Made by a program: the position numbers and the translations under genes | The notes under the pieces: generated by a model | The model's input: the letters and a program-made list of their open reading frames with translations, nothing else | What the model was told of the DNA's origin: nothing | Databases searched by the model: none | Shown: positions 55,768-64,000 of the stretch, one piece after another | Position numbering within the stretch: position 1 is the first letter of the stretch | Layout of the letters: each line of letters opens with the position of its first letter | Assembly: GCA_021775455.1 (NCBI GenBank) | Contig: JAJFHU010000051.1 | Span: 18,320 to 82,319, forward strand | From: Hyphomicrobiales bacterium | Lineage (GTDB): Bacteria; Pseudomonadota; Alphaproteobacteria; Rhizobiales; Rhizobiaceae | Length of the DNA stretch: 64,000 nucleotides | Direction: 5' to 3'

Positions 55768-56667
55768 ATGATGAACGAACCCAAACATACACCCTACGAC
55801 GGCAGTGCCGGAAGTTTCCAGATCGGGTTGAAGCCAATCGGGTTTGAAAACTGGATTGAGATTGACGATAAACTAGGCCCTTATCTGGAAAAAAAACACA
55901 GACTTTACAACGAAGACCCAGATCGTGTTTTTGTAGCAGAAGCAAAAACTGAAGAGGCACAACAGGAGGTTTTGGATCTTTTGTTGGAACATCTGCTGGA
56001 TAATTATGGTGACATCTATAGCAAATCCGTATCGACAATCAGTGTTGGCGATACGGGGTGCCAGGTAGACTTGAACGATCAATCCATTCCTCCCCTATTA
56101 AAAGGGGGTTTTCTGGTTCAGGAGGATCTGGCATTGATGCGGCGTGATGAAAAGGGATGGCGCCTCGTTGCGGGGTCAGTTTCATTTCCTTCATCGTGGT
56201 CGCTTGCAGAAAAATTTTCGAAGCCTTTACAGGAAATCCATGCACCTGTTCCCGGATTTCAAACGGGAACACGGAACGCCAAAATCATTGAGCGTATATT
56301 TGACAATCTGGATGTGAGCCAGCCAGTTGAACGGTTCAACTGGTCGATCTATCGGGATACAACACTTTTTCATGAGGGCCGGACGAAGGAGCATCTGTAC
56401 TGGGAAACTCCTGATCAATTTAGGAATGCCTATTTCAGAATTGAACGACAGACACTTCGAAAACTACCACGGAGCGAAGATGTGCTGTTTACGATTAGAA
56501 TTCACATTGATCCGGTTTCAGATGTTCTGGAAGGTTCGCGCTGGCAGCAAATCGGACCCGAACTGGTGCAAAGCATCAATTCACTGAGCAAGCGGCAGTC
56601 CGATTACAAGTTTGCAAGCCCGAAACACACAGAGATCTCAACTATCGTAGAGGGGTTTGTGAAATGA
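55768..56667 (+). CDS. DUF3445 haem-dependent oxidative N-demethylase-like protein
   Basis: 299 aa from the ATG at 55768. [40 protein letters not shown] and EIHAPVPGF are the DUF3445 core; the second half contains [13 protein letters not shown] and [20 protein letters not shown]. Known members bind haem and oxidatively demethylate secondary amines such as dimethylamine. It lies between ruvC and ruvA, and its stop overlaps the ruvA ATG by 4 nt (ATGA), so it drives or couples ruvA translation. Substrate unproven. Confidence 0.82.
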   Translation: MMNEPKHTPYDGSAGSFQIGLKPIGFENWIEIDDKLGPYLEKKHRLYNEDPDRVFVAEAKTEEAQQEVLDLLLEHLLDNYGDIYSKSVSTISVGDTGCQVDLNDQSIPPLLKGGFLVQEDLALMRRDEKGWRLVAGSVSFPSSWSLAEKFSKPLQEIHAPVPGFQTGTRNAKIIERIFDNLDVSQPVERFNWSIYRDTTLFHEGRTKEHLYWETPDQFRNAYFRIERQTLRKLPRSEDVLFTIRIHIDPVSDVLEGSRWQQIGPELVQSINSLSKRQSDYKFASPKHTEISTIVEGFVK

Positions 56668-57278
56668 TTGGCAAACTCAAGGGATTGGTCGACGCATTGG
56701 GTGACGACACCGTAATAATCGATGTTAATGGTGTTGGGTATGAGGTCCATTGCTCGAGCCGGGTACTTGGGTCACTCCCCTCGATTGGCGAGCCGGTTAC
56801 CCTGTCAATTGAAACCCATGTGCGGGAGACCGAAATACGATTATTTGGTTTTGCCAATGACCTGGAGCGAGACTGGTTTCGATTGCTTCAAAGCGTTCAG
56901 GGTGTTGGCGCAAAGGTGGCACTGGCTATCCAGTCCACCCTTTCTGCCGGTGACCTTGCCTCGGCGATTGCCCTGCAGGACAAGGCGATGGTAACAAGAG
57001 CACCCGGAGTTGGTCCCAAAGTGGCGGGGCGAATTGTCAGCGAATTGAAAGACAAGGCTCCTGCCTATTCCGGTGCAGCAGCAGAATTGGGACTGGCTGC
57101 GGATATGGTTGACGGCGTTGCTTCATCAGCAGTTACGGATGCGGTTTCGGCCCTCACGAATCTTGGTTATTCTTCCCAACAAGCGGTGGGTGCTGTTACT
57201 GCTGCACTCAAGTCAGCGGGTGAGGATGCCAACAGTGCAACGCTGATCCGCTTGGGACTTAAGGAGTTGGCGGGATGA
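56664..57278 (+). CDS. ruvA: Holliday junction DNA helicase subunit RuvA
   Basis: 204 aa. [20 protein letters not shown] begins the OB domain, [20 protein letters not shown] and [19 protein letters not shown] are the two helix-hairpin-helix DNA-binding motifs, and the C-terminal RuvB-binding helix is AVGAVTAAL. Tetramer binding four-way junctions. Overlaps the DUF3445 gene and ruvB by 4 nt each. Confidence 0.96.
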   Translation: MIGKLKGLVDALGDDTVIIDVNGVGYEVHCSSRVLGSLPSIGEPVTLSIETHVRETEIRLFGFANDLERDWFRLLQSVQGVGAKVALAIQSTLSAGDLASAIALQDKAMVTRAPGVGPKVAGRIVSELKDKAPAYSGAAAELGLAADMVDGVASSAVTDAVSALTNLGYSSQQAVGAVTAALKSAGEDANSATLIRLGLKELAG

Positions 57279-58327
57279 ATGATGACCGGCTGATAAATCC
57301 TGAAATACGCGGTGAGGACCAAGCTGCAGATGTTGACACGTCGCTACGCCCGCAAACGCTTGATGAGTTTGTCGGACAGGCTCAATCGCGCGCCAATCTC
57401 AAGGTTTTTATTGAAGCGGCAAAAAAGCGGGGTGAAGCGCTGGACCACGTATTGTTTGTTGGCCCACCGGGGTTAGGCAAGACGACGCTGGCGCAAATCA
57501 TGGCGCGGGAACTGGGCGTGAATTTCCGTTCGACGTCTGGCCCGGTTATCGCCAAGGCGGGAGATCTCGCAGCACTGCTTACCAACCTTGAAGAACGCGA
57601 TGTGTTGTTCATTGATGAAATACACCGGCTTAATCCGGCGGTGGAGGAAATTCTTTATCCGGCAATGGAGGATTACCAGCTTGATCTCATCATTGGAGAA
57701 GGGCCTGCTGCGAGGTCAGTAAAAATTGATTTGGCAAAGTTTACCCTCGTTGCCGCTACGACCCGACTTGGTTTGTTAACTACGCCCTTGCGTGATCGTT
57801 TTGGAATCCCTGTCAGGCTCAATTTTTATGAAGTTGCGGAGCTTGAGTTGATCGTCAAGCGCGGTGCCCGCATTCTGGGGCTTGGGTTGAGTGAGGACGG
57901 AGGATTGGAAATTGCCCGTCGCGCGCGCGGAACACCAAGGATTGCCGGGAGGTTGCTGCGCCGGGTTCGCGATTTTGCAATCGTTGCCGAGGTCGATGAA
58001 GTTACCGCGAAAATTGCTGATGAAGCGCTGTTACGGCTGGAAGTCGATGCCATTGGTCTTGATGAACTGGACCGGCGATACCTAAACCAGATTGCGCGAA
58101 ATTTTGGCGGCGGGCCGGTTGGCATAGAAACCATTGCGGCGGCTTTGTCAGAACCACGTGATGCCATTGAAGACATTATCGAACCCTATCTTATTCAACA
58201 GGGTTTTTTGCAGCGAACACCACGGGGTCGCCTGCTAACCGCCAATGCATGGAAACATCTCGGCATGGAAGCACCGAAAGATTTTGCGACGCGGCAGGGG
58301 ACGCTGTTCGAGGAGGGTGAGGACTAG
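57275..58327 (+). CDS. ruvB: Holliday junction DNA helicase RuvB
   Basis: 350 aa AAA+ motor. Walker A GPPGLGKT at 63-70, Walker [11 protein letters not shown], sensor [19 protein letters not shown] and the C-terminal winged helix ([20 protein letters not shown]) are intact. Hexamer that drives branch migration with RuvA. Its 3' end overlaps the convergent MOSC gene by 4 nt. Confidence 0.97.
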   Translation: MNDDRLINPEIRGEDQAADVDTSLRPQTLDEFVGQAQSRANLKVFIEAAKKRGEALDHVLFVGPPGLGKTTLAQIMARELGVNFRSTSGPVIAKAGDLAALLTNLEERDVLFIDEIHRLNPAVEEILYPAMEDYQLDLIIGEGPAARSVKIDLAKFTLVAATTRLGLLTTPLRDRFGIPVRLNFYEVAELELIVKRGARILGLGLSEDGGLEIARRARGTPRIAGRLLRRVRDFAIVAEVDEVTAKIADEALLRLEVDAIGLDELDRRYLNQIARNFGGGPVGIETIAAALSEPRDAIEDIIEPYLIQQGFLQRTPRGRLLTANAWKHLGMEAPKDFATRQGTLFEEGED

Positions 58328-59436
58328 GCACGCCCATACGGCCCGGAGATCACCAGTTTCTGACCCTTTTTCAGGCCGTTGCGCATCATGTTTGTTACCG
58401 GGTCATCAGTGGGCGAGTCTTCCAACCTGAAACTATACTCGTGGTCGCCCGTCGATCTGATTTCCGAAAATGTCCATCCCGGTGCATCAAGATGGAAGCG
58501 GATGCGTTGCCCTGAATTTGCTTCAGGGAGTTGCCAGGCCCCCGAAGACTTGATCGTCATTGCCGTAGCCGATGAGCCAACAACATATTCAGTTATCTTT
58601 GCAATTCGTGGCCATTGGGCCATATCGGGTGCCCGTTCATTGTTTGCACCGTCAGCAGACATTCCGGACGGACCAACTACTTCAACCGGATCGCCGTAGC
58701 CAATTTTGCCACCTTTGGAAACGCTCGCATACATCGCACAAAAGGCGTGGCCAAAATGCTCGTTCAAATCTGCCGGCAAAGTCATGTCCCGCTCGCCAGT
58801 ATCGGGATCAACCGATGTTGCGGGGCATCGCATGGCCGGACGACCGACATCCAGCCCCGCTTCGCCAACTTTAATACGCATGCCGCCCCAGCCGAATTCT
58901 TCCCAGGGCTCAAGACCGTCAATCATCAAATTAGCGCGAAACCTTCGTGGATCAATTTTGCGTCCCGTCCGTTCTTCGACTGCGCGAACTGAAGCCAGAT
59001 TAAGGATTGAAAGGGGCGTGTCTGTAAAATCCCAGAACCCACCTTGCCCTGACCGTTCCACAATTGCTGGAGGCGGAAGGTCATCCTTCACGCCTACGGA
59101 ATTCATGAATTCTGCAATTCTGACATTCGCCTCATTGAGGCTATCCTGATCGTCCATCTGAAATGAAATTTTCAATCCCGCATCATTTTCAAGATCGATC
59201 CTTTTATCATCTTCCGAATAGCGAATTGAAAATTTCTGCATACCGTCGTTGACTGCGTTGATGAAAAAACTGCGTGGCGGCTGCCATTCACCGGAAGTCT
59301 CGGTGCCATTGGTGATCGCAAATTGGCGGTCGTGGACAATGCCTCGTCCAGGTTCCAATGGCGTTTCGTTCAATCGTTGACCGGAAAATCCCTTGATTGG
59401 ATACCGGTACATGGCCTTAAGGGTTATATCCCCCAT
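58324..59436 (-). CDS. MOSC-domain protein with incomplete flavin-reductase barrel
   Basis: 370 aa from [20 protein letters not shown] (AGAGG 8 nt upstream; Met 24 nt earlier less likely). The N-terminal beta barrel and MOSC core have [40 protein letters not shown] and [14 protein letters not shown] with the conserved Cys. From about residue 285 a ferredoxin-reductase-type FAD barrel follows ([13 protein letters not shown], then [10 protein letters not shown]), but the protein stops before the NAD domain. It probably binds molybdenum cofactor or sulfur; the truncated fusion is unusual. Confidence 0.82.
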   Translation of the reverse strand: MGDITLKAMYRYPIKGFSGQRLNETPLEPGRGIVHDRQFAITNGTETSGEWQPPRSFFINAVNDGMQKFSIRYSEDDKRIDLENDAGLKISFQMDDQDSLNEANVRIAEFMNSVGVKDDLPPPAIVERSGQGGFWDFTDTPLSILNLASVRAVEERTGRKIDPRRFRANLMIDGLEPWEEFGWGGMRIKVGEAGLDVGRPAMRCPATSVDPDTGERDMTLPADLNEHFGHAFCAMYASVSKGGKIGYGDPVEVVGPSGMSADGANNERAPDMAQWPRIAKITEYVVGSSATAMTIKSSGAWQLPEANSGQRIRFHLDAPGWTFSEIRSTGDHEYSFRLEDSPTDDPVTNMMRNGLKKGQKLVISGPYGRA

Positions 59437-59565
59437 GGGTGTTGCCTCTTGCATAAACAATGCGGGTATCGTTTTCGGTTTTACCCGTCAGAAAATCAGA
59501 CCTCCTACTTGCTGTAAAAGGGGCGTCTATGCAAGACAGGTTCAATAATTTCGAATAGGTAATTG

Positions 59566-60015
59566 ATGATGTCGCGTGAAACAACTGAACTCGCAAACCG
59601 GCTGATCGAGAATGGTCATGAAATGGAAGTGCGTGTCTATTATGAGGACACGGATTTTTCTGGTGTAGTTTATCATTCAAACTATTTGAAATACATGGAA
59701 CGATCCCGCACCGAATGGCTTCGGCATTTGAAGATATTTCACACGGATTTGCGGGAGGACGACAGCGCTTTTGCCATTCACCGCATGGAACTGAAATACG
59801 GACCACCGGCGGTGATTGATGACCTCTTGATTGTCAGAACCATCCTGCAGAAACTGACAGGCGCACGATCTTTTCTTCGGCAGGAAGTATTGCGCCAAGA
59901 AGAGAGTGGGGTAGAAACGATGTTGTGTGGTGCGGATGTGGAAGTTGCCTTCATCAATCATGGCGGGGGCGCGAAGCGCTTTCCGGACGACTTGCGTGAG
60001 AAACTCGGTGGTTAG
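59566..60015 (+). CDS. ybgC: Tol-Pal-associated acyl-CoA thioesterase
   Basis: 149 aa hot-dog-fold thioesterase. VRVYYEDTDFSGVVYHSNYL is the active-site signature with the catalytic Asp, and YMERSRTEWLRHL follows. Hydrolyses short acyl-CoA or acyl-ACP near the inner membrane. Usually ruvB-ybgC-tolQRAB; here ybgC is kept downstream of ruvB but tolQ does not follow, the next gene being a GMC oxidoreductase. Confidence 0.93.
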   Translation: MMSRETTELANRLIENGHEMEVRVYYEDTDFSGVVYHSNYLKYMERSRTEWLRHLKIFHTDLREDDSAFAIHRMELKYGPPAVIDDLLIVRTILQKLTGARSFLRQEVLRQEESGVETMLCGADVEVAFINHGGGAKRFPDDLREKLGG

Positions 60016-60058
60016 TACTATTGCAGGGTTTGCGCCAGACTTTATGGAGTATTGCTGA

Positions 60059-61702
60059 TTGAAAAATCAAAAGTCAGTTGACTATGTGATTATTGGTGCC
60101 GGATCAGCCGGCTGTGTGCTTGCCAACAAACTCACTGTGGATGACAACAATACAGCATTGCTTCTGGAAGCCGGGCCGATGGATCGTGATTTGATGATCC
60201 ATATCCCTGCCGGTGTCTACAAGGCTTATCGTGACCCAAAAATAAACTGGAATTATGTGACGGAAGAAGAGCCACACTTGTTTGAACGGCAGGTGGAGAT
60301 GCCGAGGGGCAAGGTCGTTGGTGGGTCCTCATCCATCAATTCAATGGTCTATATGCGTGGTCACCCTTTGGATTACGACCGCTGGGCAACTGAATTGAAG
60401 CTCGCCGACTGGAATTATTCCCGGTGTCTTCCTTATTTCAAAGCAGGAGAATCCAGTGATCGCGGAGCAGATGACTGGCGTGGTGCGGATGGCCCATTGG
60501 GCGTTACAAAGGGCAGTTATGACAACCCGCTCTATGATGCGTTTCTGGAGGCCGGCAAACAATCCGGCCAGGGATATTCAGAGGATTTGAACGGTTACCA
60601 GCCGGAGGGGATTTCGCGCTTTGATGCAACCAAGAAATTTGGCAGACGATGCAGCGCCGCTGTGGCACATTTGAAACCCGCGTTGGGGCGTTCCAACCTG
60701 ACATTACACACTCGTGCAATGGTTGAGCGTATAATCATGTCAGGTAATCGCGCAGTTGCGGTTATCTATCGCCACCATGGCAAGCAAGTCAGGGTTGAGG
60801 CAGAAAAGGAAATCATCCTGTGTGGCGGTGCGATTAACTCCCCACAAACGCTGATGTTGTCGGGCATTGGGCCAGCCGATCATCTCAAGTCTCACGGAAT
60901 TAATCCGGTGATTGATTTACCGGGTGTCGGGCAAAACCTGCAAGATCATGCCAGCATTATCCTTCAGTATGAATGCAAGAAGACATTCCCGATCCACCTC
61001 GTGGATAATCCGATCAGAAAAGCGCTTACCGGAATGCAGTGGTTGTTGAGTCGCAAGGGCATTGGGGCGTCCAACATCTGGGAAGCTGGTGGTTTGATAA
61101 GGGGAAATGCTGATGTGAGCTACCCCAATCTCCAGTATCACTTTGGTCCGGTTGGTTTCGAGTACGACGGGGATAAAATAGTCTTGCGCCAAGCGTTTGC
61201 CATTCATGTGGATCAGCTGCGACCGCGTTCCCGCGGGCACATCGAATTGAAATCTGCCAATCCGGATGAAAAGCCTGCCATGCATTTCAACTATCTCTCG
61301 GATCCACACGATCTGAAAGAGCTGGTGGAAGGAGTACAAAAAACGCGCGAATTGATTGCCCAACCGGCATTCGATGAATTTCGCGGCCCCGAGATGGAGC
61401 CTGGATCAGATGTGAAATCCGACCGCGACATTGAAAGAGCCGTACGAAACATGGCTACCACCGACTATCATCCGTCGGGCACCTGTAGGATGGGAAATGG
61501 TAGCGATGCAGTCGTGGACGGTGAGTTACGGGTGCGTGGGACAGAAAACCTTCGCGTTGTAGATGCTTCGGTCATACCGCAGATTATCAGTGCAAATTTG
61601 AATGCACCCACGCAAATGATCGCCGCTCGCGCCGCAGACTACATTCTTGGAAATGAACAGTCGCCGCCATTCGAGGCGAAATTCTCGTTTCAGGGCGAAT
61701 AA
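60059..61702 (+). CDS. GMC oxidoreductase, choline dehydrogenase-like
   Basis: 547 aa. DYVIIGAGSAGCVLANKL binds FAD, RGKVVGGSSSINSMVYMRG is GMC signature 1, GGAINSPQTLMLSGIGP signature 2, and the catalytic pair is the His in TTDYHPSGTCRMG plus the Asn in ANLNAPTQM. Oxidises an alcohol (choline or other). It starts with TTG, 9 nt after GGAG. No betB or betI is adjacent, so choline is not proven. Confidence 0.9.
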   Translation: MKNQKSVDYVIIGAGSAGCVLANKLTVDDNNTALLLEAGPMDRDLMIHIPAGVYKAYRDPKINWNYVTEEEPHLFERQVEMPRGKVVGGSSSINSMVYMRGHPLDYDRWATELKLADWNYSRCLPYFKAGESSDRGADDWRGADGPLGVTKGSYDNPLYDAFLEAGKQSGQGYSEDLNGYQPEGISRFDATKKFGRRCSAAVAHLKPALGRSNLTLHTRAMVERIIMSGNRAVAVIYRHHGKQVRVEAEKEIILCGGAINSPQTLMLSGIGPADHLKSHGINPVIDLPGVGQNLQDHASIILQYECKKTFPIHLVDNPIRKALTGMQWLLSRKGIGASNIWEAGGLIRGNADVSYPNLQYHFGPVGFEYDGDKIVLRQAFAIHVDQLRPRSRGHIELKSANPDEKPAMHFNYLSDPHDLKELVEGVQKTRELIAQPAFDEFRGPEMEPGSDVKSDRDIERAVRNMATTDYHPSGTCRMGNGSDAVVDGELRVRGTENLRVVDASVIPQIISANLNAPTQMIAARAADYILGNEQSPPFEAKFSFQGE

Positions 61703-61722
61703 GTGGTTACACTGGGAAAAAG

Positions 61723-62373
61723 ATGACAACCAGAGTAAAAGCCATCTTCTTTGATAATGACGGTGTTCTTGCGCACACCGAGCAACACTGGCTGGATGCC
61801 AATCTTCAAGTCATGGGTGAGATGGCTATTCCCTACAGCAGAGAAGATTTTATCAAACATACCTTTGTTGAAGGATGGGGTACCGCTGGATGGCTCGAAC
61901 GGCAAGGGATTTCCCAAGAAACAATCAGGGAATTCAACGACAGACGCAACCCAATCTGGAGGACGAATATCAGTGCTGTCGATGTAACTGATCCAACAGC
62001 GGTCGATGTACTTCGCAGGTTGGGTCAGGCTCGCAAACTTGGTGTGGTTACCAACACCGCATCAAAAGATTTCAAGACATTGCACTGGAATGCGAAAGAG
62101 TTGCTGTCCTTGTTCGATGTGATGATTTTGCGGGAGCATTATAAAAATCCGAAACCTGCTCCCGATGCATATTTGGTAGCGATTGCTGCTTTGGGGGTGT
62201 CAGCTTCAGAGGTTGTTGTAATCGAGGATTCTCCGCGAGGTATCGCTTCAGCACGAACTGCCGGGGCGAGTGTCATAGCGATAAGAAACCCCGATTTTCC
62301 GGAACTCGATTTATCGAATGCTGACAATACGATTTCGCGGTTGGAGGAAATTTCTGGGTTATTGGAATCCTGA
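61723..62373 (+). CDS. HAD-superfamily hydrolase (beta-phosphoglucomutase-like)
   Basis: 216 aa. Motif I FFDNDGVLAHTE (nucleophile Asp and acid Asp two residues on), motif II GVVTNTASK, motif III KNPKPAPDAY and motif IV VIEDSPRGI. The helical cap lies after motif I. A phosphatase or phosphomutase of unknown sugar substrate. Motif I has Asn between the two Asp, less common than Leu or Met. It starts 20 bp after the GMC gene, so the two may be one transcript. Confidence 0.88.
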   Translation: MTTRVKAIFFDNDGVLAHTEQHWLDANLQVMGEMAIPYSREDFIKHTFVEGWGTAGWLERQGISQETIREFNDRRNPIWRTNISAVDVTDPTAVDVLRRLGQARKLGVVTNTASKDFKTLHWNAKELLSLFDVMILREHYKNPKPAPDAYLVAIAALGVSASEVVVIEDSPRGIASARTAGASVIAIRNPDFPELDLSNADNTISRLEEISGLLES

Positions 62374-62474
62374 CACCACCAGATGGTGTCGTGGCAAACC
62401 AGTTGGAGGTTAGTTAAAGCGTTGTTTGGTTACCGGAAGGAAAGTCAATCGTGAGTGCGGACGAATATTGATCT

Positions 62475-63062
62475 TCAAACCTGAGGGGAATTTCTATCCC
62501 CGCTGCCCATAATCAATACCCAGAAATGGGAGTATTGATCGTTTCTGCCCGATGTATTGTAGGCATAGGCTAGACCCATCAGTGTGTAGCGGGACTTGAA
62601 CATGTTCTTCTTGTGTTTCGGGGAATTGATCCAGCCGTCGATTGCTTCATCAATTGAGCCGTAACCCACGCCAATATTTTCTCCGGCAGATCCATTGAAG
62701 CCAACCGCATGGATGCGTGATTTGAAATCGGTTCCGCGTCCAATATCATGGCCATATTTCCCGGTGCTGCCCATCATGTCAGCATGTCGTTGCGCGGCAT
62801 TTTGAAGTCGCGGGTCCAACTGAAACCCTGCCAAGAAGCGCTTCACACGTTTCTCGTTCAGCTTGGCCAAGCCTTCCATCACGTCAAATTGCAATGGTCG
62901 GGATGGGACTTCGGAACGCAGGCGAAGGCTTGAGGGTTTCGCGGTGTCCAGAGTACATCCCTGCAAAACCATGTTGCTTGAGAACAGCATCAATAATCCC
63001 GCAACCAAAAAGCGGCGGCGCGACACATTGAGACCGGGCTTATCCTGCTGAAGATACTCCAT
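62475..63062 (-). CDS. CAP-domain (SCP/PR1) lipoprotein with twin-arginine signal
   Basis: 195 aa. SRRRFLVAGLLMLFSSNMVL is a twin-arginine-type signal and LQGC a lipobox, so probably exported by Tat and lipidated. The CAP domain has DPRLQNAAQRHADMMGSTGK, YGHDIGRG, the GENIGVGYGSIDEAIDGWIN block and HFWVLIMG, with the conserved His-Glu-Glu-His set. Function unknown in bacteria. It is the last clear gene before the gene-poor right end. Confidence 0.88.
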   Translation of the reverse strand: MEYLQQDKPGLNVSRRRFLVAGLLMLFSSNMVLQGCTLDTAKPSSLRLRSEVPSRPLQFDVMEGLAKLNEKRVKRFLAGFQLDPRLQNAAQRHADMMGSTGKYGHDIGRGTDFKSRIHAVGFNGSAGENIGVGYGSIDEAIDGWINSPKHKKNMFKSRYTLMGLAYAYNTSGRNDQYSHFWVLIMGSGDRNSPQV

Positions 63063-63168
63063 CGTGGATATTTAGCGGTTTCGGGTTAACAAAATGCAGC
63101 AGATAACGAGGCGCTCAATGCACTAACCCTGATTGCAGTGATGAAGCGGGAGTGAGGCAACACCCCCG

Positions 63169-63333
63169 TCATTCCTGTGCTTGGCACAGGAATCCATACC
63201 TCTTAACTGAAAACCCCAATGATTCTTTCATTATGGGAGACATCAGAGGAATGGGTCCCCGGAACCTCGTTCCCATGATCCCCTCCAAGGCTTCGCCTTG
63301 TCGCGCCTCTTGTTCGCTCGGCCCGAGGATGAC
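63169..63333. repeat. palindromic intergenic repeat element
   Basis: Bounded by GTCAT and ATGAC. It opens with ATTCCTGTGC-TTG-GCACAGGAAT (63171-63193), a perfect 10-bp palindrome of the kind dispersed through many alphaproteobacterial genomes, and contains CAAGGC-TTC-GCCTTG (63286-63300) before ending in CCGAGGATGAC. Frames across it look like chance openings. Only one copy is in the window, so its repetitive nature is inferred from resemblance. Confidence 0.6.
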
Positions 63334-64000
63334 AACAGGGAAAAGGTGCTCCAATGCCTCTTTCCCCGTTTCCTGCTTGAAGAACCCAGGTTTTCAGCCA
63401 TTTCCAGAAAATTTATCCCCGCCTTCAAAACCTCCCGCATGATTACTCCACTGTCGTTCTGCACAAACACTGGACGTACGCCAATGTCGGGTGAAACAGC
63501 AGATGCGGAGCGGTCGTGGCCATCGAATGCGTGTGGGCGACTTAATGCAGTGCTGTAAAGCACGGGAAATTTAAAGCGTAGCGCTACGTTTCGGTTTTCC
63601 TCTTCCGCGATCAGGTACGGGATGCGGTGTTACACGTATTCGTCCGGCCGTTCGCGAGGTTGCAGAGAGGCTTTGTCGGGACAGTGTGCTTGAGTGAGGT
63701 GTGGTGGTCAACGGCCAGAAATTGCAAATAGCAATTTCAGCACCGAACGCCCGAGCGCCTGCCGGTGCGAGGGCCCCGGCGGTTCGCGGCGTCGCTCACC
63801 GCGTTCATCGCTGAAAACGCTTTCACCGTTTTCTTCGTCTTCGACGAACCGCTCTTTACTCTCCGCGCGGGGCCTGGTGCCCTTGCACACACGGGCTAAA
63901 TCTCCGGTTATCCGGGCCCCGCGTTTGTGCATTGGATTTGCGCTCACGCAAGCAGCTTCGCTGCTGCTCCGCGAGGGCGCAAACAAGTTGCGCTTCGGCC
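63334..64000. other. gene-poor, palindrome-rich, GC-richer right end
   Basis: No gene is convincing here. Perfect palindromes include CGTAGCGCTACG (63577-63588), GAAATTGC-AAATA-GCAATTTC (63718-63738) and GCAGC-TTC-GCTGC near 63952-63964. Frames of about 90-105 codons on the minus strand have an Arg/Ser/Gly-heavy, low-quality composition. The base composition from about 63740 is clearly richer in GC than the rest of the window, suggesting a dispersed repeat or the edge of another element. Confidence 0.5.

Noticed and set aside
63243..63986. Minus-strand frames of 92 and 106 codons in the right-hand gene desert
   Set aside because: Composition is Arg/Ser/Gly-rich, they cross palindromic repeats, and no Shine-Dalgarno or domain is visible.
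1..64000. tRNA, rRNA, CRISPR arrays, prophage or toxin-antitoxin loci
   Set aside because: None seen: no cloverleaf-like sequences, no spaced direct repeats, and no phage or toxin genes were recognised.

Overview
The window is a chromosomal stretch of an alphaproteobacterium, most likely a Hyphomicrobiales (Rhizobiales) member of moderate GC. This is inferred from gene content and order: the soxBDAG sarcosine oxidase operon; the Cys-less L36 next to a TPR protein, pyk and DUF1036; DUF1244 beside gapR; an Omp10-like lipoprotein and an aa3 oxidase subunit IV ahead of a three-gene pnt operon; rpmE-DUF1465-DUF1192-trcR; the tkt-gap-pgk-fba cluster; DUF4164-zapA-6S RNA-ygfA; and ruvCAB-ybgC. No rRNA, tRNA, CRISPR, prophage or intact insertion sequence was seen. 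Nearly all of it is housekeeping DNA.

Layout. 1-5601: a truncated unknown gene and the heterotetrameric sarcosine oxidase operon on the minus strand, with helically phased repeats upstream. 5.8-14.3 kb: L36, a periplasmic TPR protein, pyruvate kinase, DUF1036, an EamA exporter, DUF1244, the nucleoid protein GapR, a DUF882 (M15-like) murein protein with a long repetitive tail, and an orphan sigma-54 response regulator. 14.5-22.4 kb: oligoendopeptidase F, Omp10-like lipoprotein, oxidase subunit IV, proton-translocating transhydrogenase, an alpha/beta hydrolase, a TPR lipoprotein and S21. 22.6-34.8 kb: purEK with an intrinsic terminator in its leader, YdcH, a ThiE-like protein, a SEL1 protein, malonyl-CoA decarboxylase, EF-P, an inositol phosphatase, an ExbB/MotB-like pair, an ABC exporter, L31, RcdA-type DUF1465, a candidate small RNA and DUF1192. 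35-49.6 kb: TrcR, a split YeeE/YedE transporter, propionyl-CoA synthetase, an SGNH hydrolase broken by an amber codon, a flavoprotein, and fba, pgk, gap and tkt interleaved with a P450 and several unknown small or membrane proteins. 50-54.8 kb: DUF4164, ZapA, 6S RNA, 5-FTHF cyclo-ligase, YmdB-type phosphoesterase, DUF2461, YebC, TauE/SafE. 55-63 kb: ruvC, a miniature inverted-repeat element, a DUF3445 haem N-demethylase-like gene, ruvA, ruvB, a MOSC protein, ybgC, a GMC oxidoreductase, a HAD phosphatase and a Tat/lipoprotein CAP protein. The last 0.9 kb is gene-poor, palindrome-rich and visibly GC-richer.

How the genes fit together. Sarcosine oxidase, the DUF3445 protein and the choline-dehydrogenase-like GMC enzyme suggest use of methylated amines and osmolytes. 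Glycolytic and gluconeogenic enzymes are grouped (tkt, gap, pgk, fba, with pyk elsewhere). Transhydrogenase and oxidase subunit IV serve redox and energy supply. GapR, RcdA and TrcR are homologues of Caulobacter chromosome and cell-cycle regulators. The most unusual points are the 261-bp mobile element whose target duplication contains the ruvC stop codon, the DUF3445 gene placed inside the ruv operon, the amber codon that removes the catalytic Asp-His of the SGNH hydrolase, an unassigned structured RNA at 34.4 kb, and a terminator hairpin in the purE leader. I found no clear evidence for a wholly new multi-gene system.
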